From contig VZSF01000718.1 in the NCBI GenBank assembly GCA_013398295.1, positions 310,001 through 374,000 of the forward strand: a stretch of DNA of 64,000 bases, read 5' to 3'. The DNA comes from Chionis minor. Lineage: Eukaryota > Chordata > Aves > Charadriiformes > Chionididae. The number at the start of each line of letters is the position of its first letter. The first letter of the stretch is position 1. Below are positions 13,401 through 62,900 of this stretch, piece after piece. Under the pieces are notes generated by a model. The model did not search any database, had not been told where the DNA came from, and saw only the letters and a program-made list of their open reading frames with translations. Made by a program: the position numbers and the translations under genes.

Positions 13401-13925
13401 TGCAGCGAGCTGACCCCAGCCAACAGCTAAGCCCCAACTCAGTCGCTCGCTCACTGCCCGCCAGCAGGGTGAGGGAGAGAATCAGAAGGGCGAAAGCAAG
13501 AGAACTCATGGGTTGAGATTAAAACAGTTTAATTAGTGAGGGAAATACAAAGAAAACAAGTGATGCAAAGGCATTCACTCTCTCAACGCCTCCCACCAGC
13601 AGAGGGACGCTCAGCCAGTCTTCAAGCAATGAGTACTTCAAAAAACTACCCCCAAGATATTATCGCTGAGCACAACATCATACGGTGTGGAATATCCCTT
13701 TGGTCAGTTGGGGTCAGCTGTCCCGGCTGTGTCCCCTCCCAACCTCTTGCCCTACTCACTGTGGGGGCAGAGTGAGAAACAAAGAAGTTCTTGATGCTGT
13801 GCAAGCGCTGCTCAGCGATAGCTAAAACCACGGGTGTGTTGTCAACACCGCTTTGGTCACAAATCTAAAGCACAGCAGGGTTCAGACTGCTATGAAGAAA
13901 CTTAACCCCATCCAGACCCAGTACA
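13401..13925 (-). mobile_element. Solo LTR of an avian endogenous retrovirus, antisense
   Basis: A 525-bp block whose phrases (GTGAGGGAGAGAATCAGAAG; GGTTGAGATTAAAACAGTTT; GGAATATCCCTTTGGTCAGT; CAGCTGTCCCGGCTGTGTCC) I recognise as a common avian ERV LTR. Read on the minus strand it begins TGTACTGGG and ends GCTGCA, so TG...CA termini are present. A minus-strand ATTAAA lies at 13528-13533 as a possible poly(A) signal. There is no internal retroviral sequence next to it and I see no clear target-site duplication, so it is an old solo LTR. Exact family (ERVL or ERVK type) not decided. Confidence 0.75.
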
Positions 13926-15915
13926 GTTCTGTGAGCTGTCATACACTGAAACCACAGTGGCAACAACTGGGTTTCAGAAAACAGGTCTCACTAGTAGCAC
14001 TTGTTTTTGTTGTTTGTAACTGTAGGCAGAGTTTTCATGTCTTCCCGTTACTGATGCAGTCAGTACCTTCAGCACTCTGGTTGCTCGCTGGCCTTTGTCA
14101 CCGTGTGGTTGCCACCGTGTCTGGTGTCTGATGTCTGCAACAGCATCTTTGCTGTTGTAGCTGAAGCCAGCTGCAGTGATGGTGAGAAGACTGGGGGTTT
14201 CTTTGTGAGCTGGCCACAGGCAAATTTTTGCTCCTATTTAGGAAGGAGAGTATGTTTTACACCGCTGTAACTGGACAAATAAGGCATTTCAAAAACCTGT
14301 CTAAAATATGAGCAGGAGCAACCTGGGTGAAACGAGAGCCCCTTCGGGGGGAAACAGTGTCTGGAATGGTCTCGTAAATAATCTCCTGATTGGAGACTCA
14401 GCTTGTTCCCATTTCCTTACTGTCACATCCTCCAAGTTCTTCAGTCACAAATCAGAAATCAGACCAGGCAGAGAAGAGGTTAGTTTCGTTTGTGCATGGG
14501 CAAAGAGGGGTGGGAAGGGAACAATGGTGTTTTTTGAGAGAAAATCTTTCTCTGTACCTCTTACGTATTCCAAAGAAGCGAACAAGCGGAACTTCTATAC
14601 TGATCCCTTTCCCCCCTTCCTTTCCTGCCCGTCCTGATTCACATTTTGCATTCTGCTCCGTGCCGTTCCCATACTGGGGATTAGATGAACACCCATTAAT
14701 CCCGGGTAGATTCTAAAAATAAGAATTGAAAGAAAAAAAAATCAGAACAGTGTGAATCAACCTGCAATCATCTTTCTGTTCTCTTAATGGGAGAAAAGAA
14801 AGAGGAAATCAGTGGAGACACTGTTTCGCTGCTTCTCTTTCCAAGATGAAATGATTCTGGCATTTGCAGCAGTTGTTCTCGATACAGGTTTTCTAATTTA
14901 TATACTTAAAAGGCACTTTAAAATTTAGGTGCATTAGCTCAAAATGCTTATGCAGACCATCCACCCACTTCTCTCTGCTGGTGAATAGAGCTACCACAAG
15001 CAGCTTGATGAAGGGGGAATGTAGCTTGAAATCACACTATTGAATTTACATGATGTTCCTGTCTGTTACTCCGAACCAAGGATAGACCCATGCTTTGGAG
15101 GGTTTAACCGTAGAGTAAGCAGTGTGCTTACTGTGTGTAGCTGCTGCCTTTAGCTGTTAATTTCAAAGCTTTCTTTAACTCACTTTAAAAAGGAGAAAAA
15201 AAAAAAAAAAGGAAAGAAATCTTAAGTAGAGTTTTGAGTCTGAATTGCTCTTTGGTTTATGAACGTAAAACCTGCAGGCTTTCCTTCTTAAGTTAGCGAT
15301 ACATAATCTTTCCTTTAGATTACAAGTGAAGTTTGGATGTTGATGGGAAAAGGAAAAAACACAGAAGAACGTCTCCTCAGAACTGCTCTTCCTGTGCTGT
15401 GTTTTTCTAAGGCACCATTTTTTAAAGTAATAAAAGTCCTGAGACAGTACAAGGCGTAACCCAGTTACTGTTACTTTAAGAAATTGCAGGGTGAGACTCT
15501 GCTTTAATTGCTTCTTATATTTTGTTCTGTTTTGGTTTTGCTGAAAGGGATGTATCACAGAGAGTGGAAAAGAATTCACTGTTTTTTGAAAAAGATGAGG
15601 CCATGACATTCACAGACTTGGCTGGCAATGAAGCTGCAGAAAACTGAAAGGGTGGCAACGAGTCCTTTTGTGGACAGTTTGGAGGGTTTGTCTCCTCTTC
15701 TTGCATCAGTTGCATTGGGGATCTTTTGATTACTGCTGCTCGAACAGCTGCATTGTGCTAATTAGTTTTCGTGGCCTTGCCAGGTGACCTCCCCGCCAGC
15801 CAGCTATCCGCCAGTCCCACCACCACAACCGTCCCTCTCACACCACCACACACGGACTTGGTTATTGTCCCTCCTGCCTGGCTGGAAGACTGACTTCCTC
15901 CTCCTTTCTAGCTTG

Positions 15916-15964
15916 TAATAAATAGATTGTGTAGATACATAGTTAATAAATAGATTGTCTAGAT
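15916..15964 (+). repeat. Short direct repeat, two 21-bp units
   Basis: Units at 15916-15936 and 15944-15964 differ by one base (ATAGATTGTGTAG versus ATAGATTGTCTAG) and are 28 bp apart. Looks like a local tandem duplication. Confidence 0.7.
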
Positions 15965-18851
15965 TGTATTAAATCTCTTGTCGGAGAGGCACCATACGTC
16001 ACCAGCAGGACAATGGATCTGTTTGTCAAGACAGTCATCGTTCTTTCTTCCTGGCATTCAGTGACCACCCACCCTGCCCCATGGACCACTGGCAGAAGCC
16101 AAGGGTCTGATTGCAGTTCAATGAAATCCTTCAGCACACACCTTCCCTTTGCTGGTCCTGGCCACTGAGGCTGGCTGAAATTAAACGGGCAAGAAGAAGC
16201 CCAAATCTTCATCTTTCATAACCGACTTTTAGTTCATGTCCCAAAGGGAAAAAAGAGGAAAGGCAAGCATAGTGCTATACTTTGCAGACATGTGTTACAA
16301 CTTAAACATCATCTGTAGTGTCAGGAAGCTGTCGTTTCCAGGGCCGACTCCGCAGTCACTCAATAAATGGGGAGGAACAGCAGGGCAGAATATGGCACTT
16401 CAAAGCTCCTTGCAGGGTCTGCTCTTCTTGTGGCAGCAGGAGCTTCTCCTTTTCCTGAATCCCTTCTGCCACCATTGTAGAAGACTTCAAAAGCAACTTT
16501 ATGCTGACAAGAAACAATAGTAAGAGCACTCCAGCAATGTAAATGTCCTTTGCTTTCAGCCAGAACAATATGGCAGCAGGAGCTCATCTAACACTGCTCT
16601 TCCTACTCCTCTGGCCGTGGATGCCCATTGACACTGGGCAGTGGCCTGACTTGACTGCTGCAGACAAACAAGCAATTAAACTGCTGAGATTTTTCTGCTC
16701 AGCCCACTAAAGCAGAATCCGGGAGTGAAGCATTAAAGGACTCTTTTCAAAAGTCAAATTGATGCAGCCCAGGCACTTTTCCGTGCTCTTTTTCTTATGA
16801 AAATGCTGTTCCAATGCGGTTGTTGATCCTGATACGTACTTGACTTGAAGTTTTGCCCTGGTGTTTCTAGCCTTCTGTTCAGGTATACCACATAGTGTCT
16901 GTGAGATTTTCTGCAGGTCTTTAATAGTCACAGGAAGTCCAGTGGTAGTACTACATCTTCTCTGATTTACATTTTTTAATGCAGTATGACAGGTGTGGTG
17001 CACATGTAGGTTTGAAGGCATTCTACACAAATCCCTAGTCTCCAGCCCCTTTCAGGGCTGAACCAGAACTATCACATTGCAGTAAAATTCTATTCTTTCT
17101 AGATCGGGCCATTAGTATAAAAATTATACGTATATATATAGTAACTCACAACCCACAAGCCTAAGAAATAATGAATAACACCCAAGGGTGCACTTATTTT
17201 AAAGTATTTGTTGTTATCTTTCTGACCTGCTTTATGATTCCTAAAAATTGTGGAATCACTGGTCAAGCTGGAATGAAGGTGGTCCTCTAAAAGGTCACAG
17301 AGTTAATAGATTTTTAAAAAAAAAATGCAACAAGTGTTGCTATTTTATTCTATCTGTTTAATTTGAGTTGGCTTGAAACTGACACAGAATTAATTCGGGA
17401 AATCCAAAATGTTCCCATCAGCATAGATGTAAGTCAAAGATAGGTCAACAAGCAGACAGCATGAGAATTACTGACCTACATAGGACTAGTTTTAAGTGCC
17501 TATTTGTTGCCTAACTTGGAATGCCTTCCTAACAACTTGTAATAGTCAAAGTGGGTGAGCAAGACTTTTCTGAAAATTGGGGGGGGGTAATGTGTCTCAG
17601 GCTTGTGTTTGAAAATACCTACTCCATCAGTTTCTCTCTGGGAGGCTGCTAATGATGGCATGGAAAGTAAAACATTTCAACTTCAGCGTAAATTTCTGTG
17701 TTGGTTGTTCCCTCTATTCAGCCTGCAGGAGGCATTCCACAGAAAGCTAGTCTCTTTTAAAAATTATTGTAGTTCTTATTCTTGGAAAGCCTTTTCTGTC
17801 CTTCTTGCATCTTCACGGTAACTCAGAATGTGGCATTTTGAATATTAAATCCTAGTGTAGCTCATGAAATTTGGCTTATTTGATGTCACAGACTGATACT
17901 TCAGTGGTGCTTTCAGCGAAACATAAAACACCAAGAAGATATCCCTTAGAGAATATATTTTCCACAGACATGCTGGATACAACCCTTGGTTTGATTAACA
18001 AGCGTGTTCAGCACAGAGACTGAATAAAAGCCAAGGATTCTGTTGTTCTGATTCCCTTTTAACATAACTGTTTCTTAACTCGGCTTTCCTGCTGGTGCTT
18101 TCCAGACAAGATTTGTAAGATTCAGCCAGAAAATGACAGTTGACAGTTACCAGTCATCCAGCATTTCCCTTTCATGTCTTTCACTGAAAGAAGTTCTTCT
18201 AAAAATATATCAACAAATTTCATTCCAGAGAAAACCCAAGAGGAAGGAGAATGCGCCCTGCTGGGTCTGAACTGGCGTCATGTCTCTTCAGCAGGTTGGA
18301 GCCCTGTCCCCATCTCTTTTCCTACACAAGGGGTTGGAGGACAGAGGCCATGGCGTGGCTGGGAGGGTGCAGAATAGACAGGTGTTTCCCTGTATCCTCT
18401 TGTACCCCCGTCTCAAACATTTTAAGGACCCATTTTCTTCTACAGCACTCAAAAAAGCAGGTTCTGAAGAGGTACTGTAATTCAGAGTTTCATCTGCAAG
18501 CTGCAAAATTTTATGGAAGAACTTCCAATGCTCTGAAGGAGCAAATTTACACCAGTCTTCCTCCTATCCATCTTTTCCTGATGGCTTACAACTGCAGGAG
18601 GTAGACCAAGCAAAGGCTTAACAATAATTTTTGCTTTTTGAATATCACGTTATAACTTTTACTTTTAAAATATAAGTATGAAAAATTGACTTTTCCTGGT
18701 ACTTCTGGACTTTTCCTAGGCTTTGATTAGCTATCAGAGGACTGCTTTTGTTTCTGTTAATGGAGTGGATGTCTGGTTTTGGCAGATGTTTTAGTCTTGG
18801 CTTCCATTTTGTATCAAGAACCAACAGAAAAACTGAAGGAGGGTGATTTAC

Positions 18852-18866
18852 AATAATAATAATAAT
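18852..18866. repeat. (AAT)5 trinucleotide repeat
   Basis: Five AAT units in the upstream non-coding region. Confidence 0.85.
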
Positions 18867-20595
18867 AGTGTTAATAACATCTACTTAGCCTTCATCTGTT
18901 TCCTAACTGAAAGTAATTAAGGTGCTATGACTATATAAATAATTAAGAATGATATAATTAATTTTATATCTTTGTCAAATAATGTTTCCACCATGTGAGA
19001 GGAAACTGCTATTCTGGTTAGTCTGATGTTGGATCGCTTGCAATGTAAATGTCCAAGAAATGTAGCAAGGACAAGAAAGGAGACAAATAACAGTGGTTAT
19101 TTTCATTTGTCTCTAAGGAAGTCTCAAAAACCATGTAAATGTTTTATGTTTTCCTGAAAACACGTGTTTTATATTGCCCATAAAAACACGACTTTAAAAT
19201 AAACAAATACAACTTGGTTGCATCAGACAAGTTAGTTTTAATTAGACTAGTAACATACCTTTTGACAATACCATTGTCAAATTATGATAATGCTGCATGA
19301 CCCATAACTCACACATCTGAGAAATGCTGCCTTTCCTAATGAAATTGGAATAAAATCTTGTTCCTTTACTGTAAGTTGCACAGCATGTTGGATGAACAAC
19401 ACTGTGTGCTCATCTCTAGAGAGTTTAGTGTAAAACAGCTCCAGATTTTGTTTGGTGATCTCAGAGCTGGCTGAATAACTCCAGCCTTCCACAGCTCCAA
19501 ATGCTGACATGCAGGGAGATGAGACTTTCGGATACTAAAAGCCTGCTCTGTGGTACTGAAGGAGATTAGTTTTTGGAATCCATTCATTGACACAAAGACC
19601 AGTGCTGAATGGAGGTTGTATTTATTGTCTATGAAACTCCTGAGTTAGCTGAAATCATTTTAAACATGTACAAGCACACATGTATTCTCTCACATTTAGC
19701 CAGCTCCCTGTGATGCCGGTTTCTTTGAGCGAGGAACAGACAACTTTCAGGGACTTGGCTTGAAAAGATGCATGCATGTAACACCCTCTGTCACATTTTA
19801 CAAGAAGCTACAATCAAGCAGTCTTTATACTCAGATTGTCTAGACACTATGACAAAGTGGGACAGGGCAAGTGAAAGAAAAAGCCCTTTTTGTCAGTCAT
19901 TCACTTTGCATCAAATTCTCCTTCCTTGTGTGCTGCCGTTGCCAGCAAAAAAGATAAAGGCAGCAAAACCCAAACAAAAATCAAGAAACTGGTAATTCTC
20001 TGGTTTTCTCTTCACATCATTCCTAGTAAAAAGAAAACCCCAAACCATTATTTTTCTGAAACTAGCAGTACATATGTGTACCATCTCCTGCTTTATTCAC
20101 TTTTTTCAGAATTAATACTTGAACAATTTCATTTTTGCACCTGATTTGTCATTTTACCTTTTTCCCTATCAATGTGTAAATGAAGCATGTAGGGCTGTCT
20201 TGTCAGCATTTGTAAATGAGTATGTGACATCTTCCCAGATTTCAGTGTAGATTTTTTTCCCTGCTCAGCTGAATGTTTGTGAATGAACAACAAGAAAACG
20301 CCTTTCCTCCCACTGCTCTCCCAGATTTCGTGTTTGCCATCTCTTTTTTTTTTCTGCCATCCTTTCATTTTCTTTTCCACTTTTTCCCGTGAAAGCGCAT
20401 GGGAAAAAATAAGAGGAGAAGCAGAGCTGGGAGAGGAAAGGGAGGAGGCGATAATTTCACAGGGAGGTAAGCTTGCAAGCCAACAAAAAGGCTGCTGAGA
20501 TTCTTCTTTAGATAGTAAAGCCTGCATATCACTTAACTGTTCTGAGGTGAATAACCGTATGTTCCAGCACTCACACCTTTTAACCAGTCTGCTTT

Positions 20596-20850
20596 ATAGA
20601 ATCATAGAACAGTTTAGGTTGGAAGGGACCTTGAAGTTCCAACCCCCCTGCCATGGGCAGGGACACCTTTCACTAGACCAGGTCGCTAAAAGCCTCATCC
20701 AGCCTGGCCTTGGACACTTCCAAGGACACTTCCCTCGACAACCTGTTCCAGTGCCTCACCACCCTCATAGTGAAAAATTCCTTCCTGAGATCTAATCTAG
20801 ATCTACCCTCTTCCAGTTTGAAGCCATTACCCCTCGCCCTATTTAATGGC
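20596..20850 (-). mobile_element. CR1 LINE 3' tail fragment, antisense to FYN
   Basis: Starts with AGAATCATAGAACAGTTTAG and GGTTGGAAGGGACCTTG, followed by ACTAGACCAGGTCGCTAAA, CCTGTTCCAGTGCCTCACC and GAAGCCATTACCCCTCGCC, the last 250 bp of a CR1. It is cut off before the polymerase region. Similarity to CR1 consensus phrases is high, so it may be the youngest of the four copies. Confidence 0.93.
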
Positions 20851-23402
20851 TCACTCCTCCCTGTTCAGATGGTCGGTGCCTCTCTTTGCCCTTTCTCTCG
20901 AGCTGGCATTTCCCTCGTGGCATCTCCCATGCAGCCTTTGCTCACTGCCCGCTTTCGCAGAGGCATAGCAGGGTCCAAGCAGTAAGTCCTAGACTCGTCC
21001 CTTCCACCCAAAGCCTCCCTGGGCTCTGCCAGTGCTGATAGAAGTGAGATGTGCCCCGTATGTCCCTCACCCTCCCCGTGGTCCTGCTTCACTCTCTGGC
21101 ATTGCTCCTGGAGCTCCTTGGCTCTGAGAGAAGCTGAGAAAACCTCACCTCTGAGTGACATCTCCAAACAGAGGGTCTCCAGAGCCAGACCATCCTGCTG
21201 TTGAAATGGGTAAAAGCAGCAGAGATAGCTCTGCAAGCGGTTTTTCTGATAGGAAGCTGGCCAGGGCATCTCTGCACCCATCACCGTCCCTGTGGGCTCA
21301 CCTGGAGTCACTGCTGGTCCCGGGGATGGACAACCTGGAGCCCCAGCATGGCACCCTGCACCTCCAGCACCAACCCAGCTACCAGGGCAAGCAGAGGCTG
21401 GAGGCTGGCACGACTGCCACAGCAGTAGCAGCAGCAGTGTGTTTTGCAGGCTCTAGGCTGCAAACTCCTTTCCTTTGACCTGTCGTCATCACTTCAGTTT
21501 CTTCAGGGATCCCAGTTCATGCCACCCATTGCAGCAAGTGCAGAGTCGGGAGTCCTTGTTTCTCTTCGTGTGAAGGGACTTAAACATTTTGGTGAGGGAA
21601 CTCTGCTGAGTGGATGTGGTGCCTTGAAGGAAATAAAGAAATGCAGAAACAGCACCTTTAAGTTAAGCTAAGAGCAAGAGATTGTAGACCTGTGCTAACT
21701 GCAGGTAATAGAGCTCAGGGAAGTACATTTAAATGGTGCTTGTTTTTCTGAACAGGCTCGTGGAATAATTGGGAGTATCTTCAAATTGTAGAAAATATCC
21801 TTCAACAGGAAGTTTTTTTCAATTAGACAGGTTAGACTTAGGAAGCAGGTATCCAGCCTGTGGACTGTCACAGGCGAGCAGGGAGATGCGCATAATTTTT
21901 TAAACATTAGCAGCGGAGGAATATGCTTTTTCTGAATCCCATGAGTCTGTCAAAACCAATTTCCTGTGTTGATGTTAGGGTAAGGCATACAAAATAGCTA
22001 GCCTGGCAGCTACAGAAAAATGAGGATATTTGAAAAAGGATAGGCCTTTTTGTTACCCTAAGTGACGGATATTGGCTGAAATGTGAAAAGAAATATGGAG
22101 GTAAGAAAATGTGCTTTGCTATACTTTTCTTTTTTTTTGTTCTCCACATTTTCTCCATGTCTATTTATATATTCTGAACAAAGTATGTCTAGTAAGTAAT
22201 GATTTTCCTATTGTAACTGCTTTTCTTGCAGCCCCAGTGTTTAGAGTGTGTTGTTTGTGTGCCAGGTTACATGTAAGCGTCACCATACCAGTTCAGATCA
22301 AGGGTGCATCCAGACAAGTATCTGATTCCCTAGATTTGTCACACCCGGCTTCAGAAACTCAGGTTTCATGCCTAGATTCAGCTCGAGTCAATAAGAAAGA
22401 GTTTGGTAACATCAGCACAGGGATTATAAGATGTTAGAGCTCGCAGCTGAAAAGCAATACCAGGTAACAGGACTAACCTTGCAGGACTGATTCTAAGATG
22501 TGGCAAATCACCCACTGTCTCCCCCCACCTAGAGAGACCAGGCACCTGAAACAAAGAGATTAACCCAGGCCCTGGTAGTACCCCATGAGGGGGCTGAACA
22601 AGAGGTTACAAGAATTAAAAAAACTTAAAGCAACCTTTTCCAAGCTGTACCCTCTTGGTTTCTTCCTGTCTGGGATCCGGACTTGGAGACGCTCTGCGTT
22701 TGACAGGTTAATTCTTCCAGGACTTTCTCTAGTTTCGTGACTGATGCATACCTTTGGAAGCCCCACCAACCAGCAGGTTTTACCCTTCAGGTCCTAAATA
22801 AAAGGGCGCTTCCTTTTGTTTTAATTGTGCCGTCTGATAGCTCCCTCCAACTCTCCTGTGCTGTTAAGAACTATCATTGTGTCTGCTTTTCTGCCTGCCA
22901 TGAAGAGCTCCAGCAGTGGAAAAAGGTTACAGTGCCTGTAGGTGAAGTCAGCTCTTGCGTAGTTGGCAAGGTCAAACATGAGGTGTGAGCTAAGTGCCTC
23001 GCTCTGTGTTTTGGGGACAGACTCAGACACCTCCGGCTGCGTGTTTTGGCTGTGGCCTTCGCTTGCCAGTCGTGCCTCCTGGCAAAGGCTGGGCAAGAGG
23101 GAAAGGTCTTACAGCCTCCGTGCAAGCCATTGCCCAGCACAGCTGGGCAAAGAGCTGCCACCACCGTCAGAGCAGTCAGGACCTCCTTCCCCAGGCCCCA
23201 ACTGGAAACCACTGCAAGGAAGATTTTGTGTGAGCTTTTCCCAGCACGTTGCTGTTTATAGTCGTACTGCTGTGGGGCTTTTTTTTTCCAAAGTACTGAC
23301 CTTCCAAGTAGCGAACTTAATTTGATCCTCATCGTCTGGGGGTTTGGGAGAGATCTGGTGAGTATCAACGGATGAACACCTGTCCTTTCTTTCCTCTCCT
23401 AG
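20851..23402. other. Non-coding, partly GC-richer, immediately upstream of the FYN ATG exon
   Basis: 20851-21480 and 22990-23250 are GC-richer than their surroundings and therefore hold overlapping ORFs on both strands, none recognisable. A consensus splice donor (CTG|GTGAGT) occurs at 23357/23358, only 45-53 nt before the possible acceptors of the ATG exon. A non-coding FYN exon could lie in this stretch, but I cannot define one. Confidence 0.45.
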
Positions 23403-23413
23403 GATTTTAGATA
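23403..23413 (+). other. FYN: End of FYN 5' UTR at the ATG exon; two possible acceptor AGs
   Basis: A pyrimidine-rich stretch (ttctttcctctcctag) ends with AG at 23401-23402, and a second AG follows at 23409-23410, just before ATAATGG. Either could be the 3' splice site, leaving 11 or 3 nt of 5' UTR in this exon. The first has the better polypyrimidine tract. Upstream non-coding FYN exons are known in vertebrates, but I cannot place any of them in this window. Confidence 0.6.
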
Positions 23414-61507
<38,094 letters not shown>

Positions 61508-61799
61508 ATCCCTGGTGTCCAGACACTGTCATGAATTACCAGGTGTTTCTCAGCCCTGCCCCAACCTGCCCTTCAGCTTCCAACTCCGTGACCGGCTTCT
61601 CCAGAGTGCAGCATCTTCCAGCACCGCCATGCACAGGAGGGGCTGAAGCTGGGAACTTCCACAGCCCTTGCCTACGACCACTCGTCCTAATTCTCTGAAT
61701 GTCCTGGGTGAAAAGGAGAAAAACACTTGTTTTTTCTTAATCAAAGACTCCAAAACTGCATTGTATTGATGTTATGTAAACTGCAAAACCTCTGTTCAT

Positions 61800-61807
61800 T
61801 GTAAATA
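61800..61807 (+). promoter_or_regulatory. FYN: Pumilio response element 1 (TGTAAATA)
   Basis: Perfect match to the Pumilio consensus UGUANAUA, 293 nt after the stop, upstream of any candidate poly(A) site, so present in all FYN transcripts ending here. Pumilio proteins usually destabilise or repress such mRNAs. Function here is inferred. Confidence 0.45.
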
Positions 61808-61959
61808 GTAACTCAGTGCCAATAACTGATCCTAGTGCTTTCCTTTTTTTAAAACGCAAAACCTATGTGATTTTAACTAGTCTTCTCCTGATTCAACTAA
61901 AAGTATTATTTTCCAGAAGTGGCCTCTTTGTCTAAAACATTTTTTTTCATGTTTTAACA

Positions 61960-61970
61960 AATAAAATAAA
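61960..61970 (+). terminator. FYN: Two overlapping AATAAA poly(A) signals
   Basis: AATAAA at 61960-61965 and again at 61965-61970, about 455 nt after the stop. They run straight into twelve genomic A residues (61968-61979). The hexamers could give a short 3' UTR, but oligo(dT) cDNA evidence here would be suspect because of internal priming on the A-run. Confidence 0.5.
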
Positions 61971-62009
61971 AAAAAAAAATCAGGACAGGTGTTTGGTTTT
62001 TTGCTTTTT

Positions 62010-62042
62010 TATATATAAAATATATATAATATATATACATAC
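62010..62042. repeat. AT microsatellite in the FYN 3' UTR
   Basis: TATATA tracts broken by AA, following a T-run. Low-complexity and probably length-variable; it could form a local AU hairpin next to the second Pumilio site. Confidence 0.8.
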
Positions 62043-62043
62043 C

Positions 62044-62051
62044 TGTACATA
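62044..62051 (+). promoter_or_regulatory. FYN: Pumilio response element 2 (TGTACATA)
   Basis: Second perfect UGUANAUA match, downstream of the proximal AATAAA pair. It would be included only in transcripts using distal poly(A) sites, so short and long 3' UTR forms would differ in Pumilio site number. Confidence 0.45.
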
Positions 62052-62462
62052 CAGTATATGGGTGCTATTGCAGAGGAAACTCATTTGGAACCGAATGAAT
62101 CCTGCTGCAGCAGTACCCAGAAAGCGATAATTTTACTGCAGACCTGAAAACACTGGTAGGATTCTGAAAGCCAGTGATCTAATTTTTGGCTTTTGCCAAG
62201 CATGATTTTTTTTAATTGGATTGCACTTTTTGTTTATGATTATGTACCTATAGATGGTTGTAACTTTGCTCTTTCAGGAATCATGTGCTGTATTTACAGT
62301 AATGTTTCCAATGTTTGACAAGTGTGTGATGATTTGTTCTTGAAATTAAAACGAACATATTTAAAGCAAGAAAATTACACCATCACCGTTTGAACTGGAA
62401 AATTGAAACTGCAAGGACTTCTTGTATCAAAACATGTATACTGAAATGTTTCGAAAAGGTTT

Positions 62463-62468
62463 ATTAAA
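62463..62468 (+). terminator. FYN: ATTAAA candidate distal poly(A) signal
   Basis: ATTAAA within GGTTTATTAAACAGTG. Another ATTAAA lies at 62345-62350 and one at 62886-62891. The T/GT-rich sequence after 62550 could act as a downstream element. Choice among the three cannot be made from sequence alone. Confidence 0.35.
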
Positions 62469-62900
62469 CAGTGTAACCACATTCAGATGGTCTTAAACTC
62501 ATAGCATTTTCGCCATGTCCACCTGCTAAACTGTTGATCATGCAACTAGGACTTTTCTGTTTTATGTGTAACATTTTTCCATTGTAAAATAAGTGTGTTA
62601 AATGTCCTGTACTGCTAATGAAATTACTTTCTCTGTGTCTGCAAGTTCTCCAGTGGAATTACTATGCACTTCTTTACATTTCATGGGGGATGCACAGAAC
62701 AAAGTATTACCTTTTCAGTTGTCTGTACCAGCCTTGAATTACTTACGTTTAACCAAAAAAAAATTCCTTTCTATTTCTATTGAGTTTTTAATACTGAGTT
62801 GCAAATTTTTAAGTCTTAATTACATTTTGTTATGGTTTATTTGCAAGTTTACATTTTAAAACTGTTTAACTTTCTTAATTTAGTAATTAAAAAAAGAGCA

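Larger units (their letters stand above)
13926..20595. other. Long non-coding stretch
   Basis: Unique AT-rich DNA with the short direct repeat at 15916, a C/A-rich tract near 15790-15860, a nine-G run at 17579-17587, the AAT repeat and a polypyrimidine/polypurine transition at 20340-20460. The 144-codon minus ORF at 15609-15175 crosses a poly(A) run and shows no recognisable domain. Confidence 0.5.
61508..62900 (+). other. FYN: FYN 3' UTR (3' end not certain)
   Basis: Sequence directly downstream of the FYN stop. It is AT-rich, with an A-run, an AT microsatellite and two Pumilio-type sites. Candidate poly(A) hexamers lie at 61960-61970 (overlapping AATAAA pair), 62345-62350, 62463-62468 and 62886-62891 (ATTAAA). 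As I recall, mammalian FYN 3' UTRs run about 1-2 kb, so one of the distal signals is likely for the long form. No long ORF continues here. Confidence 0.6.

Noticed and set aside
15175..15609. 144-codon minus-strand ORF
   Set aside because: Crosses an A/T homopolymer that gives a Phe run and has no domain; chance.
22640..22815. Possible second LTR (TAAATAAAAGGGCG with a poly(A)-like signal)
   Set aside because: Only the AATAAA-like phrase suggests it; no TG...CA borders or known LTR phrases found.
22874..23368. 164-codon minus-strand ORF opposite the sequence before the FYN start
   Set aside because: Opposite-strand ORFs overlap in several frames, as expected in a GC-richer stretch; peptide shows no family features.
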